From Planctomycetaceae bacterium (lineage in GTDB: Bacteria; Planctomycetota; Planctomycetia; Pirellulales; Pirellulaceae): DNA of 64,000 bases. Every line of letters begins with the position of its first letter. The first letter of the stretch is position 1. The notes under the pieces are model-generated. The model ran no database searches. It saw nothing but the letters and a program-made list of their open reading frames with translations, and was not told the origin of the DNA. The position numbers and the translations under genes are program-made. This document shows positions 1 to 9,406 of the stretch, piece after piece. The stretch spans positions 1-64,000 of the forward strand of contig JABJJO010000084.1 in NCBI GenBank assembly GCA_018660825.1. The letters are read 5' to 3'.

Positions 1-30
1 CAAAAACAGGCACCCTCAACAGGCTACGTT

Positions 31-1353
31 CTAGGCCTTGGTAATCTTAGCCTTGGATTGTTCCACAACAGCCATGGCGTTGCGTGTATCAACAACACAA
101 CTGGCGTGATCAGCTATCATTTGATAATCAAACGCGGAATGGTCTGTGCAAATCACAGCACAATCCAATTCCTCGAGATAAGCCGCCGTCAGCTCGCAAC
201 TCTGCAAATCAGGAACGATAAAACTTCGCATTTTTGGCAGTACAGCAATCCACGGATCACTGTAACTCAGTTGCGCCCCGCGCTCGGTTAACAACTCCAT
301 CAACCGAAAAGATGGACTCTCACGCGGATCATCAATATCCTTTTTATAGGCGACACCCAATATCCCGATTTTGGCGCCGTTAACAGACAATCCTTTTTCA
401 TTTAATTGATCGACGACTCGCGACAATACATATTCGGGCATCGAAGCATTGACTTCACCGGCTAATTCAATGAAACGCGTTGTCAACCCGTGACGGCGAG
501 CAATCCAACTCAAGTAAAATGGGTCGATCGGAATGCAATGCCCGCCGAGTCCTGGTCCTGGATAAAAAGCCTGAAATCCAAATGGTTTTGTTTTTGCCGC
601 TGCGATAACTTCCCAAATATCGATGTCAATTTCATCAAACAACACTTTCAATTCGTTTACCATCGCAATATTCACACTGCGATATGTGTTTTCAAGAATC
701 TTGCACGCTTCGGCCACTTCGCAACTCGATACGGGTACTGTCTCGGACATGGCGTGACCATACAAAGTATTGGCGATGTCCAAACTCACAGCATCCATTG
801 CTCCCACAACTTTAGGAATTTGTTGAGCGTTAAAGTCTTGATTGCCTGGATCTTCGCGTTCTGGGCTATAAGCCAAAAAGAAGTCGTCGCCAAGCGTCAA
901 TCCGGATGCGGCTAACAATGGCAATACAATATCCCGTGTTGTACCGGGGTACGTTGTGCTTTCAAGTACGATCAACTGACCGCGTCGCAATACTTGGGCA
1001 ATACTCTTCACCGTTTGTTCAACATACGTCAAATCGGGGTCGCGACTTTCGTTAAGCGGTGTTGGCACGCAAATCAGAATGGCATCCGCTTCGGCCAAGC
1101 GGTTAAGCTGATCGGTCGCGTCAAACTTACCCGCCTCGATTTGCTCAGATACCCAATCGCCTGATATATGTTGAATATAACTTTGGCCCTGACGCAACTG
1201 TGCGATTTTTTCGGAATCAACATCGAAACCAATCGTCGTATAACCAGTTTCAACAAAAGCCCGCACTAACGGTAAACCGACATATCCTAATCCCACAATT
1301 CCAATCTTCGCTGTTTTAGCGTCAATCGCGGTTGTTAATTCTGTGAAGTTCAT
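31..1353 (-). CDS. Nucleotide-sugar 6-dehydrogenase (UDP-GlcNAc/ManNAc dehydrogenase type)
   Basis: 440 residues, the usual length for the UDP-glucose/GDP-mannose dehydrogenase family. These cytoplasmic enzymes oxidise the C6 hydroxyl of a nucleotide sugar to a uronic acid in two NAD+-dependent steps. An N-terminal Rossmann motif (GIVGLGYVGLP) starts near residue 18. The central helical domain holds the conserved ENTYRSVNIAMVNE stretch. The catalytic cysteine is Cys273 in GLGGHCIPIDP, and the C-terminal UDP-binding domain follows. The sequence around ENTYR and PGPGLGGHC is closest to the WbpA/UDP-N-acetylglucosamine branch, but the exact substrate is inferred. The product probably feeds surface polysaccharide synthesis; no other glycan gene is adjacent, although a DegT-family enzyme lies 12 kb away. 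Confidence 0.93.
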   Translation of the reverse strand: MNFTELTTAIDAKTAKIGIVGLGYVGLPLVRAFVETGYTTIGFDVDSEKIAQLRQGQSYIQHISGDWVSEQIEAGKFDATDQLNRLAEADAILICVPTPLNESRDPDLTYVEQTVKSIAQVLRRGQLIVLESTTYPGTTRDIVLPLLAASGLTLGDDFFLAYSPEREDPGNQDFNAQQIPKVVGAMDAVSLDIANTLYGHAMSETVPVSSCEVAEACKILENTYRSVNIAMVNELKVLFDEIDIDIWEVIAAAKTKPFGFQAFYPGPGLGGHCIPIDPFYLSWIARRHGLTTRFIELAGEVNASMPEYVLSRVVDQLNEKGLSVNGAKIGILGVAYKKDIDDPRESPSFRLMELLTERGAQLSYSDPWIAVLPKMRSFIVPDLQSCELTAAYLEELDCAVICTDHSAFDYQMIADHASCVVDTRNAMAVVEQSKAKITKA

Positions 1354-1491
1354 AAAGCACTTTCATCACAATAAGACAAACATCGGTTATGCGGATCCGA
1401 TTAACGCGTCGACGTGAATACGGAAGTGTGTTGTCCGCTAGCAGCGGAAACTTGATTATAGTTTTACTAGCCGTTTACATAAGGGCGAAAA

Positions 1492-2343
1492 TCAAATGCT
1501 CGTCAGAAACCTGAGAAACCTTTGTTCATAATCCGGTACTGCCAGTGCTAAGCGGTGGCTTAAACGCCCCGCCGGATGTCCAACTCGAATATCCTGTAAA
1601 TATCGATTCCAAACGCCACGGCATTCATATTTTCCGGACAACAAAAATCGACACCATGCCCAACTGGCAGCATAATCAACCGCATCCGCTCGAGTTGTCG
1701 ATTTGATTTTTTCCAACGCCGATAGACTTATCGGTTCAGGCAACAGAATACGTTGTCCCCCCAATAATTGCTGCAAAGCTTTTCCATGGACTCGCGATTG
1801 CTGTTCTAGGGAATCCTCTGCCCACTCCGCCAATCCTTCATCCATCCATAAAGGCATCGCTGTATTAGGAAACGTCAAGTGATTCAAGGAATGAACTGCT
1901 TCATGCGTCAAATCTTGCAGCAGTGTCTCGCCCTGAACAGCTAAAATCGTCGGCCGCCCACCGCGCACAATGAACAAGGAATTGCGTCTAGGCGCCTTGG
2001 GTAACGTTTTCTCTAAATGAGCAAAATACTGTTGGCTATCAGAAAAAATCAGCACATTGATTGCTCCAACGATCGCTGGACTCCCATAAACTTCCGATAG
2101 CCGTTGCGGCAATTGCTTTAACTCCGCCAATATTTTCTCGAAACCTCGTGGAGTCGCGGTGTAATGAAATTGCAACCATTGCTTGCCCGCTGTAATAGAC
2201 GGTTCAGCAGCACCTGCCCAATCTGTCTTAGTAATCAACAGCAGGCTCCCAAAAGTTCCAAATACACTGCGCAGCAACGTTCGCCGCGAAATATGCCCAT
2301 CATGGGTAAAAGTCATGTCAGTTGTAAATGCAGGGGAAATCAT
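1492..2343 (-). CDS. Secreted DUF1570-like HExxH protein (putative metallopeptidase fold)
   Basis: 283 residues. The N-terminus has a twin-arginine-like leader (SRRTLLRSVFG, then a hydrophobic run ending near GAAEP), so export is likely. The key motif is HEAVH at residues 147-151, followed about 20 residues later by DEGLAEWAED. This is the spacing of gluzincin-type zinc sites, in which two histidines and a downstream glutamate bind the metal. The arrangement matches DUF1570/peptidase-MA-like proteins, which are abundant in planctomycetes. Peptidase activity is not shown by the sequence alone. A distant paralogue lies at 52815-54005. A second ATG at codon 10 would give a shorter leader. Confidence 0.75.
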   Translation of the reverse strand: MISPAFTTDMTFTHDGHISRRTLLRSVFGTFGSLLLITKTDWAGAAEPSITAGKQWLQFHYTATPRGFEKILAELKQLPQRLSEVYGSPAIVGAINVLIFSDSQQYFAHLEKTLPKAPRRNSLFIVRGGRPTILAVQGETLLQDLTHEAVHSLNHLTFPNTAMPLWMDEGLAEWAEDSLEQQSRVHGKALQQLLGGQRILLPEPISLSALEKIKSTTRADAVDYAASWAWCRFLLSGKYECRGVWNRYLQDIRVGHPAGRLSHRLALAVPDYEQRFLRFLTSI

Positions 2344-2712
2344 GTTTTTCGCGTTAATTCAAGAGCTTACAGCCGCTGCTAAATCTAATCTAAACTGCTG
2401 CGGTTAATTGACCAATCGACGTTCGAGGTGTATCGTGATTGAATTGATTCAGTGCCAATTTATGAGTATTCACTCGCGACCAATAGCGACATGAGCGAGT
2501 CGTTATCGATAATTACCGGTCACAAACGAGGTATTAGTAACAGATGATTGATTACAAGGTAAAAAATCAATTCCTACAAATGATACTCTAAAACACGCAA
2601 ACATTAAAAGAGTGGCCTAGCCCTTATAAGAACGATTTTGGCACATACACATGACGCAACAAACAATGGACTTTTTCAACTCGACTTATAAATAGTATTT
2701 GAGGAATTATCG
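2344..2712. other. Intergenic region between divergent genes
   Basis: 369 bp between two divergently transcribed genes, so it must carry both promoters. AT-rich hexamers resembling -10 boxes occur (for example TTATAAAT near 2685-2692), but no -35/-10 pair is convincing. No reading frame of useful length, RNA gene or repeat was seen. The only clear signal is the Shine-Dalgarno sequence GAGGA at 2701-2705, seven bases before the GTG at 2713. Confidence 0.5.
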
Positions 2713-3708
2713 GTGAAACACGCAGCCATTGGTCCTATTGAACTCCATTTTCCTCAAAGGATCGAATCAAATGACGACCTTCAGAAACTCTATCCAAAAT
2801 GGAATCTAGATCTGATTCACGAAAAAACGGGAATCTTCCAACGTCATATCGCCGAAGAACACGAACTTGCATCAGATCTGGGAGTCGCAGCGGCTAAAAA
2901 GCTATTTGCCGAGCATGACATCGACCCCAAATCGATTGACTTCCTGTTCTTTTGCACCCAAACTCCCGACTATCCACTCCCCACTACCGCCTGCCTGATG
3001 CAGCAAAGACTCGGGTTACCCACAAGTTGTGGCGCGTTGGATTTCAATCTGGGTTGCTCCGGATATGTTTACGGACTCGCAATGGTCGACGGGCTGATCA
3101 AAAGTGGAGCAGCAAAGCGGATTTTGTTCATCACCGCCGAGACATATTCAAAATATATCGACCCCGAAGACCGCAGCTTGCGAACCATTTTCGGCGACGG
3201 AGCCGCGGCAACGCTGATTGAAGCCGCCGATGAACCGACACTGCAACACTTCAAGTTTGGCACCAATGGCGCAGGAGCCGACATGTTACTACTCACCAAG
3301 AGTGGCATGCGAAAACCCATGAAGCCACGTAATCGCCACCGCTGGAAAAGTGACCTCTATATGGATGGCCCCAGCCTGATCAGCTTTACTGTAGATGCTG
3401 TGCCTCAGTTAATAAACCAAGTCATGCAAAATTCGAATTTATCCACTGACGATATCGACTTCTACCTCATGCATCAAGCGACCAAAAAGATGCTCGAAGA
3501 ACTCACTCAACGATTACAACTACCCTCTAGCAAAGTCCCTATTCACCTACAAAATGTTGGCAACACGGTGTCTTCAACGCTACCGATCCTAATTCATCAA
3601 ATGCGAACTTCTGGTGAGCTACAAGCTGGGCATCAAAACATGCTGATTGGATTCGGCGTCGGCCTGTCGTGGGCGGGTTGCCTGTGGCAAGAGACCTTTC
3701 CAGCTTAA
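2713..3708 (+). CDS. Beta-ketoacyl-ACP synthase III family protein (KASIII/FabH-like)
   Basis: 331 residues, full length for the FabH-like thiolase fold. These enzymes start or extend fatty-acyl or polyketide chains by decarboxylative Claisen condensation. The active-site triad is visible: Cys115 in NLGCSGYVYG, His in MHQATKKM, and Asn in NVGNTVSS. The GTG start is preferred because GAGGA ends seven bases upstream and the first residues read directly into the fold. The gene heads a same-strand run with the YqgE and phosphatase genes. No acyl carrier protein or other fab gene is adjacent, so it may act in a specialised lipid pathway instead of being the housekeeping FabH. The assignment to subfamily is uncertain. 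Confidence 0.88.
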   Translation: MKHAAIGPIELHFPQRIESNDDLQKLYPKWNLDLIHEKTGIFQRHIAEEHELASDLGVAAAKKLFAEHDIDPKSIDFLFFCTQTPDYPLPTTACLMQQRLGLPTSCGALDFNLGCSGYVYGLAMVDGLIKSGAAKRILFITAETYSKYIDPEDRSLRTIFGDGAAATLIEAADEPTLQHFKFGTNGAGADMLLLTKSGMRKPMKPRNRHRWKSDLYMDGPSLISFTVDAVPQLINQVMQNSNLSTDDIDFYLMHQATKKMLEELTQRLQLPSSKVPIHLQNVGNTVSSTLPILIHQMRTSGELQAGHQNMLIGFGVGLSWAGCLWQETFPA

Positions 3709-3741
3709 ATTCAATCTCTCAATATCATTGGCGGCATTCTC

Positions 3742-4293
3742 ATGACTTCTTTACAAGGCTACTTTTTAATAGCGCCACCGGTCGTTGCCGATGAAAATTT
3801 CAACCGCAGCCTAGTCCTCATTTTGCAACACGATGAAGAAGGCGCCATTGGTTTGATTACCAACAGGCCAACTAATAGTGAACTAGACAATTTATGGGAA
3901 GCGATGACAGGGTCTCCCTTTCCTGGAGAAGGTGTTTTGCATGTAGGTGGGCCCGTCGAAGGCCCCGTCATGGTCTTGCATACTCGAGCCGAATACAGCG
4001 AACAACGAATTCTAAGTGGAGTTTATGTCTCTTCACAAAAATCAAATCTGGTGAAATTAATTGCGCACAAAACAGTACCGTATCGCGTCTTTGCCGGTTA
4101 CGCGGGCTGGCAACCAGGACAACTCGAAGCTGAAATCAAAGCTGGTGGCTGGCTCACAACACCTGCTTCGGCGGCTGATATATTTACACCAAGCGAGGAT
4201 CCCTGGAAAAGCATGTGCCAGCGATTAGGAGACCACGTACTGAAAGAGGTCGTGGGAAATGATAAACTATCGATAGATCCTGAACTAAATTAA
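3742..4293 (+). CDS. YqgE/AlgH family protein (DUF179)
   Basis: 183 residues, the normal size of the family. The N-terminus SLQGYFLIAPP is the typical opening, followed by LVLILQHDEEGAIGLITNRP and the later GYAGWQPGQLEAEI, all hallmarks of YqgE/AlgH. The family is a compact cytoplasmic fold of unproven biochemical role; in pseudomonads AlgH has been tied to regulation of alginate. The gene lies 33 bp after the KASIII-like gene and 11 bp before the phosphatase gene, so the three are probably co-transcribed. Confidence 0.93.
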   Translation: MTSLQGYFLIAPPVVADENFNRSLVLILQHDEEGAIGLITNRPTNSELDNLWEAMTGSPFPGEGVLHVGGPVEGPVMVLHTRAEYSEQRILSGVYVSSQKSNLVKLIAHKTVPYRVFAGYAGWQPGQLEAEIKAGGWLTTPASAADIFTPSEDPWKSMCQRLGDHVLKEVVGNDKLSIDPELN

Positions 4294-4304
4294 CACGAAA
4301 TTGA

Positions 4305-4982
4305 ATGACCAATATCAACCACGAACTCGAACAAACTGATTCCACCGTGCGAATGATCGCCGTTGGCGATATTCATGGTTGTGCCCATGCGCTCGAACGA
4401 TTGCTTGCTGCAATCGAATTGACCCCCCAAGACACGATCGTTTTTCTTGGCGACTATATGGATCGCGGCCCCAATTCCAAACGCGTTCTGGAAATTGTTA
4501 TTGAGCTAAGCGAACAATTTCAAGTTATACCGTTGTTAGGTAATCATGAAATCATGATGCTCGATGCCGTAAAAGAATCGGTGACGCGAGATTTATGGCT
4601 ACAGTTTGGTGGGCAACAAACCATCGAAAGTTATGGCGGTGACTTTGCTAACATCCCCGCGGAGCATCTCGATTTCATGCGGCAATGCTTGCCGTTTTAC
4701 GAGAGCGAAGATCATCTTTTCGTCCATGCCAATTACCTGCCCGGATCACCACTAACTGACCAAGAAGATCAAATACGCTATTGGACGCATTTGTCAGATT
4801 TCCAACCGGGACCACACAAAAGTGGTAAACGGGTCATCGTCGGACACACACCACAAACCCATGGTAGCATCCTAGATTTTGGGCATTTAGTCTGCATCGA
4901 CACCTATTGTTTTGGCGGTGGTAATCTAACCGCTTTTGATGTTTTCACCAACGAAATATGGCAAGCAAAAGAAAATGAATAA
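4305..4982 (+). CDS. Metallophosphoesterase, serine/threonine phosphatase-like
   Basis: 225 residues. Calcineurin-type metal-binding motifs appear in order: GDIHG (residues about 22-26), GDYMDRGP, LGNHE, then histidines in FVHANYL and VGHTPQ. These bind two metal ions and hydrolyse phosphoesters. The size and motif set resemble bacterial PrpA/ApaH-like phosphatases, so a phosphoprotein or a dinucleoside polyphosphate are both possible substrates. The protein has no signal peptide and is probably cytoplasmic. Its last codons overlap the start of the next gene by 8 bp, which indicates translational coupling with the sulfatase. Confidence 0.9.
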   Translation: MTNINHELEQTDSTVRMIAVGDIHGCAHALERLLAAIELTPQDTIVFLGDYMDRGPNSKRVLEIVIELSEQFQVIPLLGNHEIMMLDAVKESVTRDLWLQFGGQQTIESYGGDFANIPAEHLDFMRQCLPFYESEDHLFVHANYLPGSPLTDQEDQIRYWTHLSDFQPGPHKSGKRVIVGHTPQTHGSILDFGHLVCIDTYCFGGGNLTAFDVFTNEIWQAKENE

Positions 4983-6339
4983 ACTATTTCCTCGTACCGT
5001 TTCATGTGCGGCTTTCGCAATATTGGCTCTCCTCCTGTTCATTTCTAGCACAACCGCTAGCGAACAACCGCCCAACGTAATTCTGATCTATACCGATGAC
5101 CAAGGTACGGTCGACCTGAACTGTTATGGCGCCAAAGATCTCATCACCCCTGAATTAGATAAACTCGCGACGCAGGGCGTACGATTTAGCCAGTTCTATG
5201 CAGCAGCCCCCGTCTGCTCTCCATCACGCGCCGCCGTTCTTACTGGTCGTTTCCCACAACGCGCAGGGGTGCCCGGAAATGTCTCCTCACAACCCGGTGG
5301 CACCGGTATGCCAAGTTCCCAAATCACGATGGCGGAAATATTCCGCTCCGCTGGCTATCGAACAGCACACATTGGAAAGTGGCATTTGGGATTTAATAAA
5401 GACACGATGCCCAATAACCAAGGTTTTGACTACTCCTTCGGACATATGGGCGGATGTATCGACAACTATTCGCATTTCTTTTATTGGAATGGACCAAACC
5501 GCCACGACCTATATCGTAATGGCCAAGAAGTATGGCGGGATGGACAATATTTTCCGGAACTCATGGTAGAGCAGGCCTCACAGTTCATAAAACAGAAATC
5601 CGAAAAACCATTCTTCATGTATTTTGCCATGAACATTCCGCATTACCCTCTACAGGGAACTGAAAAATGGCGTGCCGCGTACAAACACATTAAGGAACCC
5701 CGACGCAGGTATGCCACAATGGTCTCAACCATGGATGAAATGATCGGTAAGCTGCTGGCTCAAGTCGAAGAACTTGACATTCGCAAAAACACGATCATCG
5801 TCTATCAATCCGACCATGGCCATTCACAAGAAGTTCGCACCTTTGGCGGTGGCGGCAGCGCAGGCATTTATCGAGGTGCAAAATTCAGCCTATTTGAAGG
5901 AGGCATTCGAGTGCCGGCGATTATTAGCTGGCCCGGGCACTTACCAACAAATCAAGTCCGCGGCCAACTGGCTACCGCCTGTGATTGGCTCCCAACACTG
6001 GCCAAACTTAGCGGAATTCAATTACCCACACATCGAATCGATGGAACTGACATTAGCGAACTGATTCGATCAAACAATATTCAGAGCCCGCATAATGCTT
6101 TTCATTGGCAAACCGGGGGAGGCAAAAACCCAGCTTGGGCAGTGCGACAAGGCCCTTGGAAACTGCTTGGCAACCCGAACGACACCAGCCAAAAAGCTCC
6201 ACTGACTAAAGCCGACAAGCTATTTCTAGTGAATCTCGACGAAGACCCCAGCGAGTTGACCAACCTCGCGGCACAACACCCCGAACGTGTCACCACATTG
6301 CAAAAACTACACGAACAATGGTTGCTCGACCTGCGGTAA
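4975..6339 (+). CDS. Secreted sulfatase (Cys-type, formylglycine-dependent)
   Basis: 454 residues from the ATG at 4975. That start gives a clean signal peptide (KLFPRTV then a hydrophobic stretch to TTASEQ) and overlaps the previous gene by 8 bp; an ATG 39 bases upstream would disrupt the signal peptide. The mature protein opens with PNVILIYTDDQG, the metal site of arylsulfatases. The signature CSPSRAAVLTGR places the catalytic cysteine at residue 81, which must be converted to formylglycine by a maturase not found in this window. GKWHLG and SDHGH complete the alkaline-phosphatase-superfamily site. Such enzymes desulfate algal or animal polysaccharides in the periplasm; the substrate cannot be read from the sequence. 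Confidence 0.95.
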   Translation: MNKLFPRTVSCAAFAILALLLFISSTTASEQPPNVILIYTDDQGTVDLNCYGAKDLITPELDKLATQGVRFSQFYAAAPVCSPSRAAVLTGRFPQRAGVPGNVSSQPGGTGMPSSQITMAEIFRSAGYRTAHIGKWHLGFNKDTMPNNQGFDYSFGHMGGCIDNYSHFFYWNGPNRHDLYRNGQEVWRDGQYFPELMVEQASQFIKQKSEKPFFMYFAMNIPHYPLQGTEKWRAAYKHIKEPRRRYATMVSTMDEMIGKLLAQVEELDIRKNTIIVYQSDHGHSQEVRTFGGGGSAGIYRGAKFSLFEGGIRVPAIISWPGHLPTNQVRGQLATACDWLPTLAKLSGIQLPTHRIDGTDISELIRSNNIQSPHNAFHWQTGGGKNPAWAVRQGPWKLLGNPNDTSQKAPLTKADKLFLVNLDEDPSELTNLAAQHPERVTTLQKLHEQWLLDLR

Positions 6340-6385
6340 AGGTGCCAGATTTAGTACACGAATGGTTTGACGATACTTCGTGCTC

Positions 6386-7630
6386 CTAACGATGGGGGTT
6401 TTCATACCAAAACAACCCCAGATTATCTCGCTCTTCACAAGTAATCACATCTAAATCGCCATCGTGATCAACGTCCATGAGCTGCAACAAGTCAAACTTC
6501 TGGCCTGCGAGTGAACTCATTTGCCGCACGTCAAATTCGAGTCCTTTTTGAGCGCCGTCGTTGATTAGATTCTTCAGCCAAGTGACGCCAGGTCGACGTG
6601 GTCCTGAATTGGGTTCGGTGCTGTGAACAATGTCTAGCAAACCATCTAGATCCAAGTCACCAACTGCTACGGATTTGCCTTTCATTAAGCCATACGGAGC
6701 TGGCACCACGTCACGTTTCCATATAGGTTGTTGCGAATTTTCTTCACGCATAAACAGAAGTATCTCAGCTTGATGTGTCGCGACCACGATGTCTTCTCGG
6801 TCATCACCGTTAACATCCGCGACATCAATGAACATCACCTCGTGCGAATTTCCACCGATACGGTGTTCTGCCCACACATTCGGTGCGGATCTGATTTTCC
6901 TGCCTGGATGTTCCAGCCATAACACGCCCCGATTCGGTCCTTTCCGATCAGAAACCAACACATCATCCTTACCGTCATGATTCACGTCGGTTGCAATGAG
7001 CGACATCACCCAACCCGCATCGTACAAACGGTGGTACTTCCAAGCGGCTAGGTCACGTGGATTCGATGGGGCCTGTAGCCACCCGACACTTGCTTGCTGC
7101 CCTTTGGAAGCTACCATCAAATCGATCCCATTTCGACCATCAATTTGCATCGGCAGGGCATACATCCAAGCTTGTTTCGACTCAGTAACGGGAATCGCGA
7201 CTGTTTCCCATTTTGCGGCGTCAAGATAATCCTCTTTAGCGCGCGGAGCCCAGTGCACAAACATGCTACGCAGGGCCCCTTCACAACTACTGACAACGTC
7301 CACAGCTCCGTCGCCATCTAAGTCCACAAGTACGGCATCCTCTGGTGACGCAACTCGCCCAACTACCACCAGCGGCCATGGTTTATCAACCGCTGCATCG
7401 CCCGGATGTAAGCAGACATGAATTTCCCCGCCTTCTTCCCAAGGTGTCACTAAGTCTAGTTGCCCATCACCGTTGACATCTAACAAACGAGCACCATCAG
7501 CACCACGCGATGAATCATCAATCGTGTGGCGCTGCCAAGCTTTGCTGAATCCATCATCCGCGACAACGATAACAGCGTTAGCCACAAGACACCAAAGGAC
7601 GGTTGCGATTACGACGAAGTCACGCTGCAT
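6386..7630 (-). CDS. Secreted VCBS/FG-GAP repeat protein
   Basis: 414 residues. After a signal peptide (hydrophobic residues about 5-24, ending near VVADDG) the protein carries repeated calcium-binding blade motifs of the form D-x-(D/N)-x-D-G-x-x-D: DVNGDGQLD, DLDGDGAVD, DVNHDGKDD, DVNGDDRED, DLDLDGLLD and DVDHDGDLD. This predicts a seven-bladed, integrin-alpha-like propeller exported to the periplasm or surface. No catalytic domain is visible, so binding or a structural role is more likely than catalysis. It lies next to the second sulfatase on the same strand (43 bp gap), a common pairing in planctomycete polysaccharide loci. Confidence 0.88.
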   Translation of the reverse strand: MQRDFVVIATVLWCLVANAVIVVADDGFSKAWQRHTIDDSSRGADGARLLDVNGDGQLDLVTPWEEGGEIHVCLHPGDAAVDKPWPLVVVGRVASPEDAVLVDLDGDGAVDVVSSCEGALRSMFVHWAPRAKEDYLDAAKWETVAIPVTESKQAWMYALPMQIDGRNGIDLMVASKGQQASVGWLQAPSNPRDLAAWKYHRLYDAGWVMSLIATDVNHDGKDDVLVSDRKGPNRGVLWLEHPGRKIRSAPNVWAEHRIGGNSHEVMFIDVADVNGDDREDIVVATHQAEILLFMREENSQQPIWKRDVVPAPYGLMKGKSVAVGDLDLDGLLDIVHSTEPNSGPRRPGVTWLKNLINDGAQKGLEFDVRQMSSLAGQKFDLLQLMDVDHDGDLDVITCEERDNLGLFWYENPHR

Positions 7631-7673
7631 TAATCTACCTCTTGTCCGAACGTCAATTCACAGATATTTAGCG

Positions 7674-9218
7674 TTATTTAGAACGTGGCACAGAAACCGG
7701 TGCCGGGAATTTCCGGATCGGACTGTATCGCTTATATGATTCCCAAATATCACCATCGCCACACACTCGAGGATCACCCGTTTCTTTCAGAAAGTGAAGC
7801 ATTTTGTTCTGTAGCAGAGTTTGCAAGCGGTGATTTCCTTTTTGGTCGATCAGATTATTCAAACACGATGGATCTACTAGGATATCAAACAATTCCCAAG
7901 CCGGTCGCTGGTCGACGGCCAAGTGAAAAAACGATTCGATTCCAGCTTCCTCGCGTCCATTAACCAAAACTGTCAACGTTGGACAAGCGTCGATGTCATG
8001 ATAACCACCATGTTCGCGCCCTAATTGTTCGGGACCGTCATATTTTTGCGGATCACCGGCAGGCCAACGATTCGGTTTGAAATTTCGAATCAACAAATAC
8101 TGATTACTACGCATCGCCCGCTGAGGATAGGTCCAATTATCATACCGCGAGGACGAATGCCGTTCACGAGAACTAAACACAACCTCTGCATCCGCGCCCA
8201 TGGCTTGCTCATACTGTGTCCCGTGATCAAACAAATCGACAAGGCTGCGGCCTTGCATTTCTGACGGCACGACAACGCCAGCGATGGTCAAAAAAGTAGG
8301 AGCTAGATCAACAAAACTAATCATATCCAAGAACGACTGTTCTGGCTTGATGCGATCGCCCCAACGCATTGCCAACGGAACATGAATTCCATATTCGTAA
8401 CAATTTGCTTTGGCCCGCGGAAAGGCCATGCCATTGTCACTCGTCACCACAATCAGCGTATTATCTAGCTCGCCTAACTCTTCAAGCAAGTCAATCATTT
8501 GAGAAAGATGAGAGTCAAAGTGTTCAATTTCAACATAATAGTCCAACACATCTGAGCGCACGGTTTCAACATCTGGCAGGAATGGCGGGACATCGACTTT
8601 GGTAATATCTTTCCCTAATCGAGTGCCAATTCCAGCCTCAAACCCTCGATGCGGCTCGTGAGCACCAAACCAAAAACAGAACGGCTGACCTTCTTGCCGC
8701 GACTCCAAAAATGATTTGAAATTGCTCGCATAATCCTTGTTGCTAATTCCACCTCCAGGTGGCTTGGCCTTGTGTGTGTCAAAGGCGGGGCCCGCTGGAT
8801 TTTGCGTACGTCCAGAAATCTTCCAGTTCCCAGGACCCCATGGTTTACCTGTATAGCCGATATGATATCCAGCACGCTGTAACAATGCCGGATAGGTCTT
8901 AAGTGACATTGGAAACGAACTAGCGTGAGTTCCCGCTTGTTGGTTCTGCCAAGGATAGCGACCCGTCAACAAACTAGCACGCGAGGGGCTACACCCAGGA
9001 GAAGCAGCAATCGCATTTCGAAACCAAATGCCTTCTTTCGCAATACGATCAAACCCAGGTGTCGACATCTCTGCAGTACCCATTTGAGAGTTGTGCGCAA
9101 ACGATTGATCATCAGAGATCGCCAGCAAAATATTAGGTCGCCGCTGTGCCTGCAGTGGATCACAAATATCACCACTCGTGGTGGCAGCCAATACCAGCAA
9201 ACACAATCCGTATTTCAT
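7674..9218 (-). CDS. Secreted sulfatase (Cys-type)
   Basis: 514 residues if translation starts at 9218, where the sequence MKYGLCLLVLAATTSG is a compact signal peptide; an in-frame ATG at 9242 would add eight residues. The sulfatase signature is CSPSRASLLTGR with the catalytic cysteine at residue 76. The N-terminal metal motif is NILLAISDDQS. GYTGKPWGPG stands where other sulfatases have GKWHLG, and SDNGMAFPRAK supplies the C-terminal metal ligands. The enzyme belongs to the heparan N-sulfatase/arylsulfatase-like branch, probably periplasmic, acting on a sulfated glycan. It is not closely related to the sulfatase at 4975. Confidence 0.94.
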   Translation of the reverse strand: MKYGLCLLVLAATTSGDICDPLQAQRRPNILLAISDDQSFAHNSQMGTAEMSTPGFDRIAKEGIWFRNAIAASPGCSPSRASLLTGRYPWQNQQAGTHASSFPMSLKTYPALLQRAGYHIGYTGKPWGPGNWKISGRTQNPAGPAFDTHKAKPPGGGISNKDYASNFKSFLESRQEGQPFCFWFGAHEPHRGFEAGIGTRLGKDITKVDVPPFLPDVETVRSDVLDYYVEIEHFDSHLSQMIDLLEELGELDNTLIVVTSDNGMAFPRAKANCYEYGIHVPLAMRWGDRIKPEQSFLDMISFVDLAPTFLTIAGVVVPSEMQGRSLVDLFDHGTQYEQAMGADAEVVFSSRERHSSSRYDNWTYPQRAMRSNQYLLIRNFKPNRWPAGDPQKYDGPEQLGREHGGYHDIDACPTLTVLVNGREEAGIESFFHLAVDQRPAWELFDILVDPSCLNNLIDQKGNHRLQTLLQNKMLHFLKETGDPRVCGDGDIWESYKRYSPIRKFPAPVSVPRSK

Positions 9219-9406
9219 ACGTATCAAACCGAATCTCCACATCTATTTTCAATTTATTAATCCATTGTTATACGCTACCACACCTTCCGAAACGAGTCAC
9301 AGCATCTTACATTTACGTACAATATATTAGTATAACGATCAGCCCTCTACAAATACGGCGCGCCACACAAACAACACACACTTTCTTTCACCAGGGGTTC
9401 TATACC

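Noticed and set aside
1434-1448. Short hairpin TCCGCT-AGC-AGCGGA
   Set aside because: Only 6 bp of stem with no T-run; may be chance.
9146-9406. 87-residue N-terminal extension of the TPR-like protein
   Set aside because: It overlaps the divergent sulfatase, lacks a ribosome binding site, and the TTG at 9407 has AGGGG upstream and begins directly with a signal peptide.
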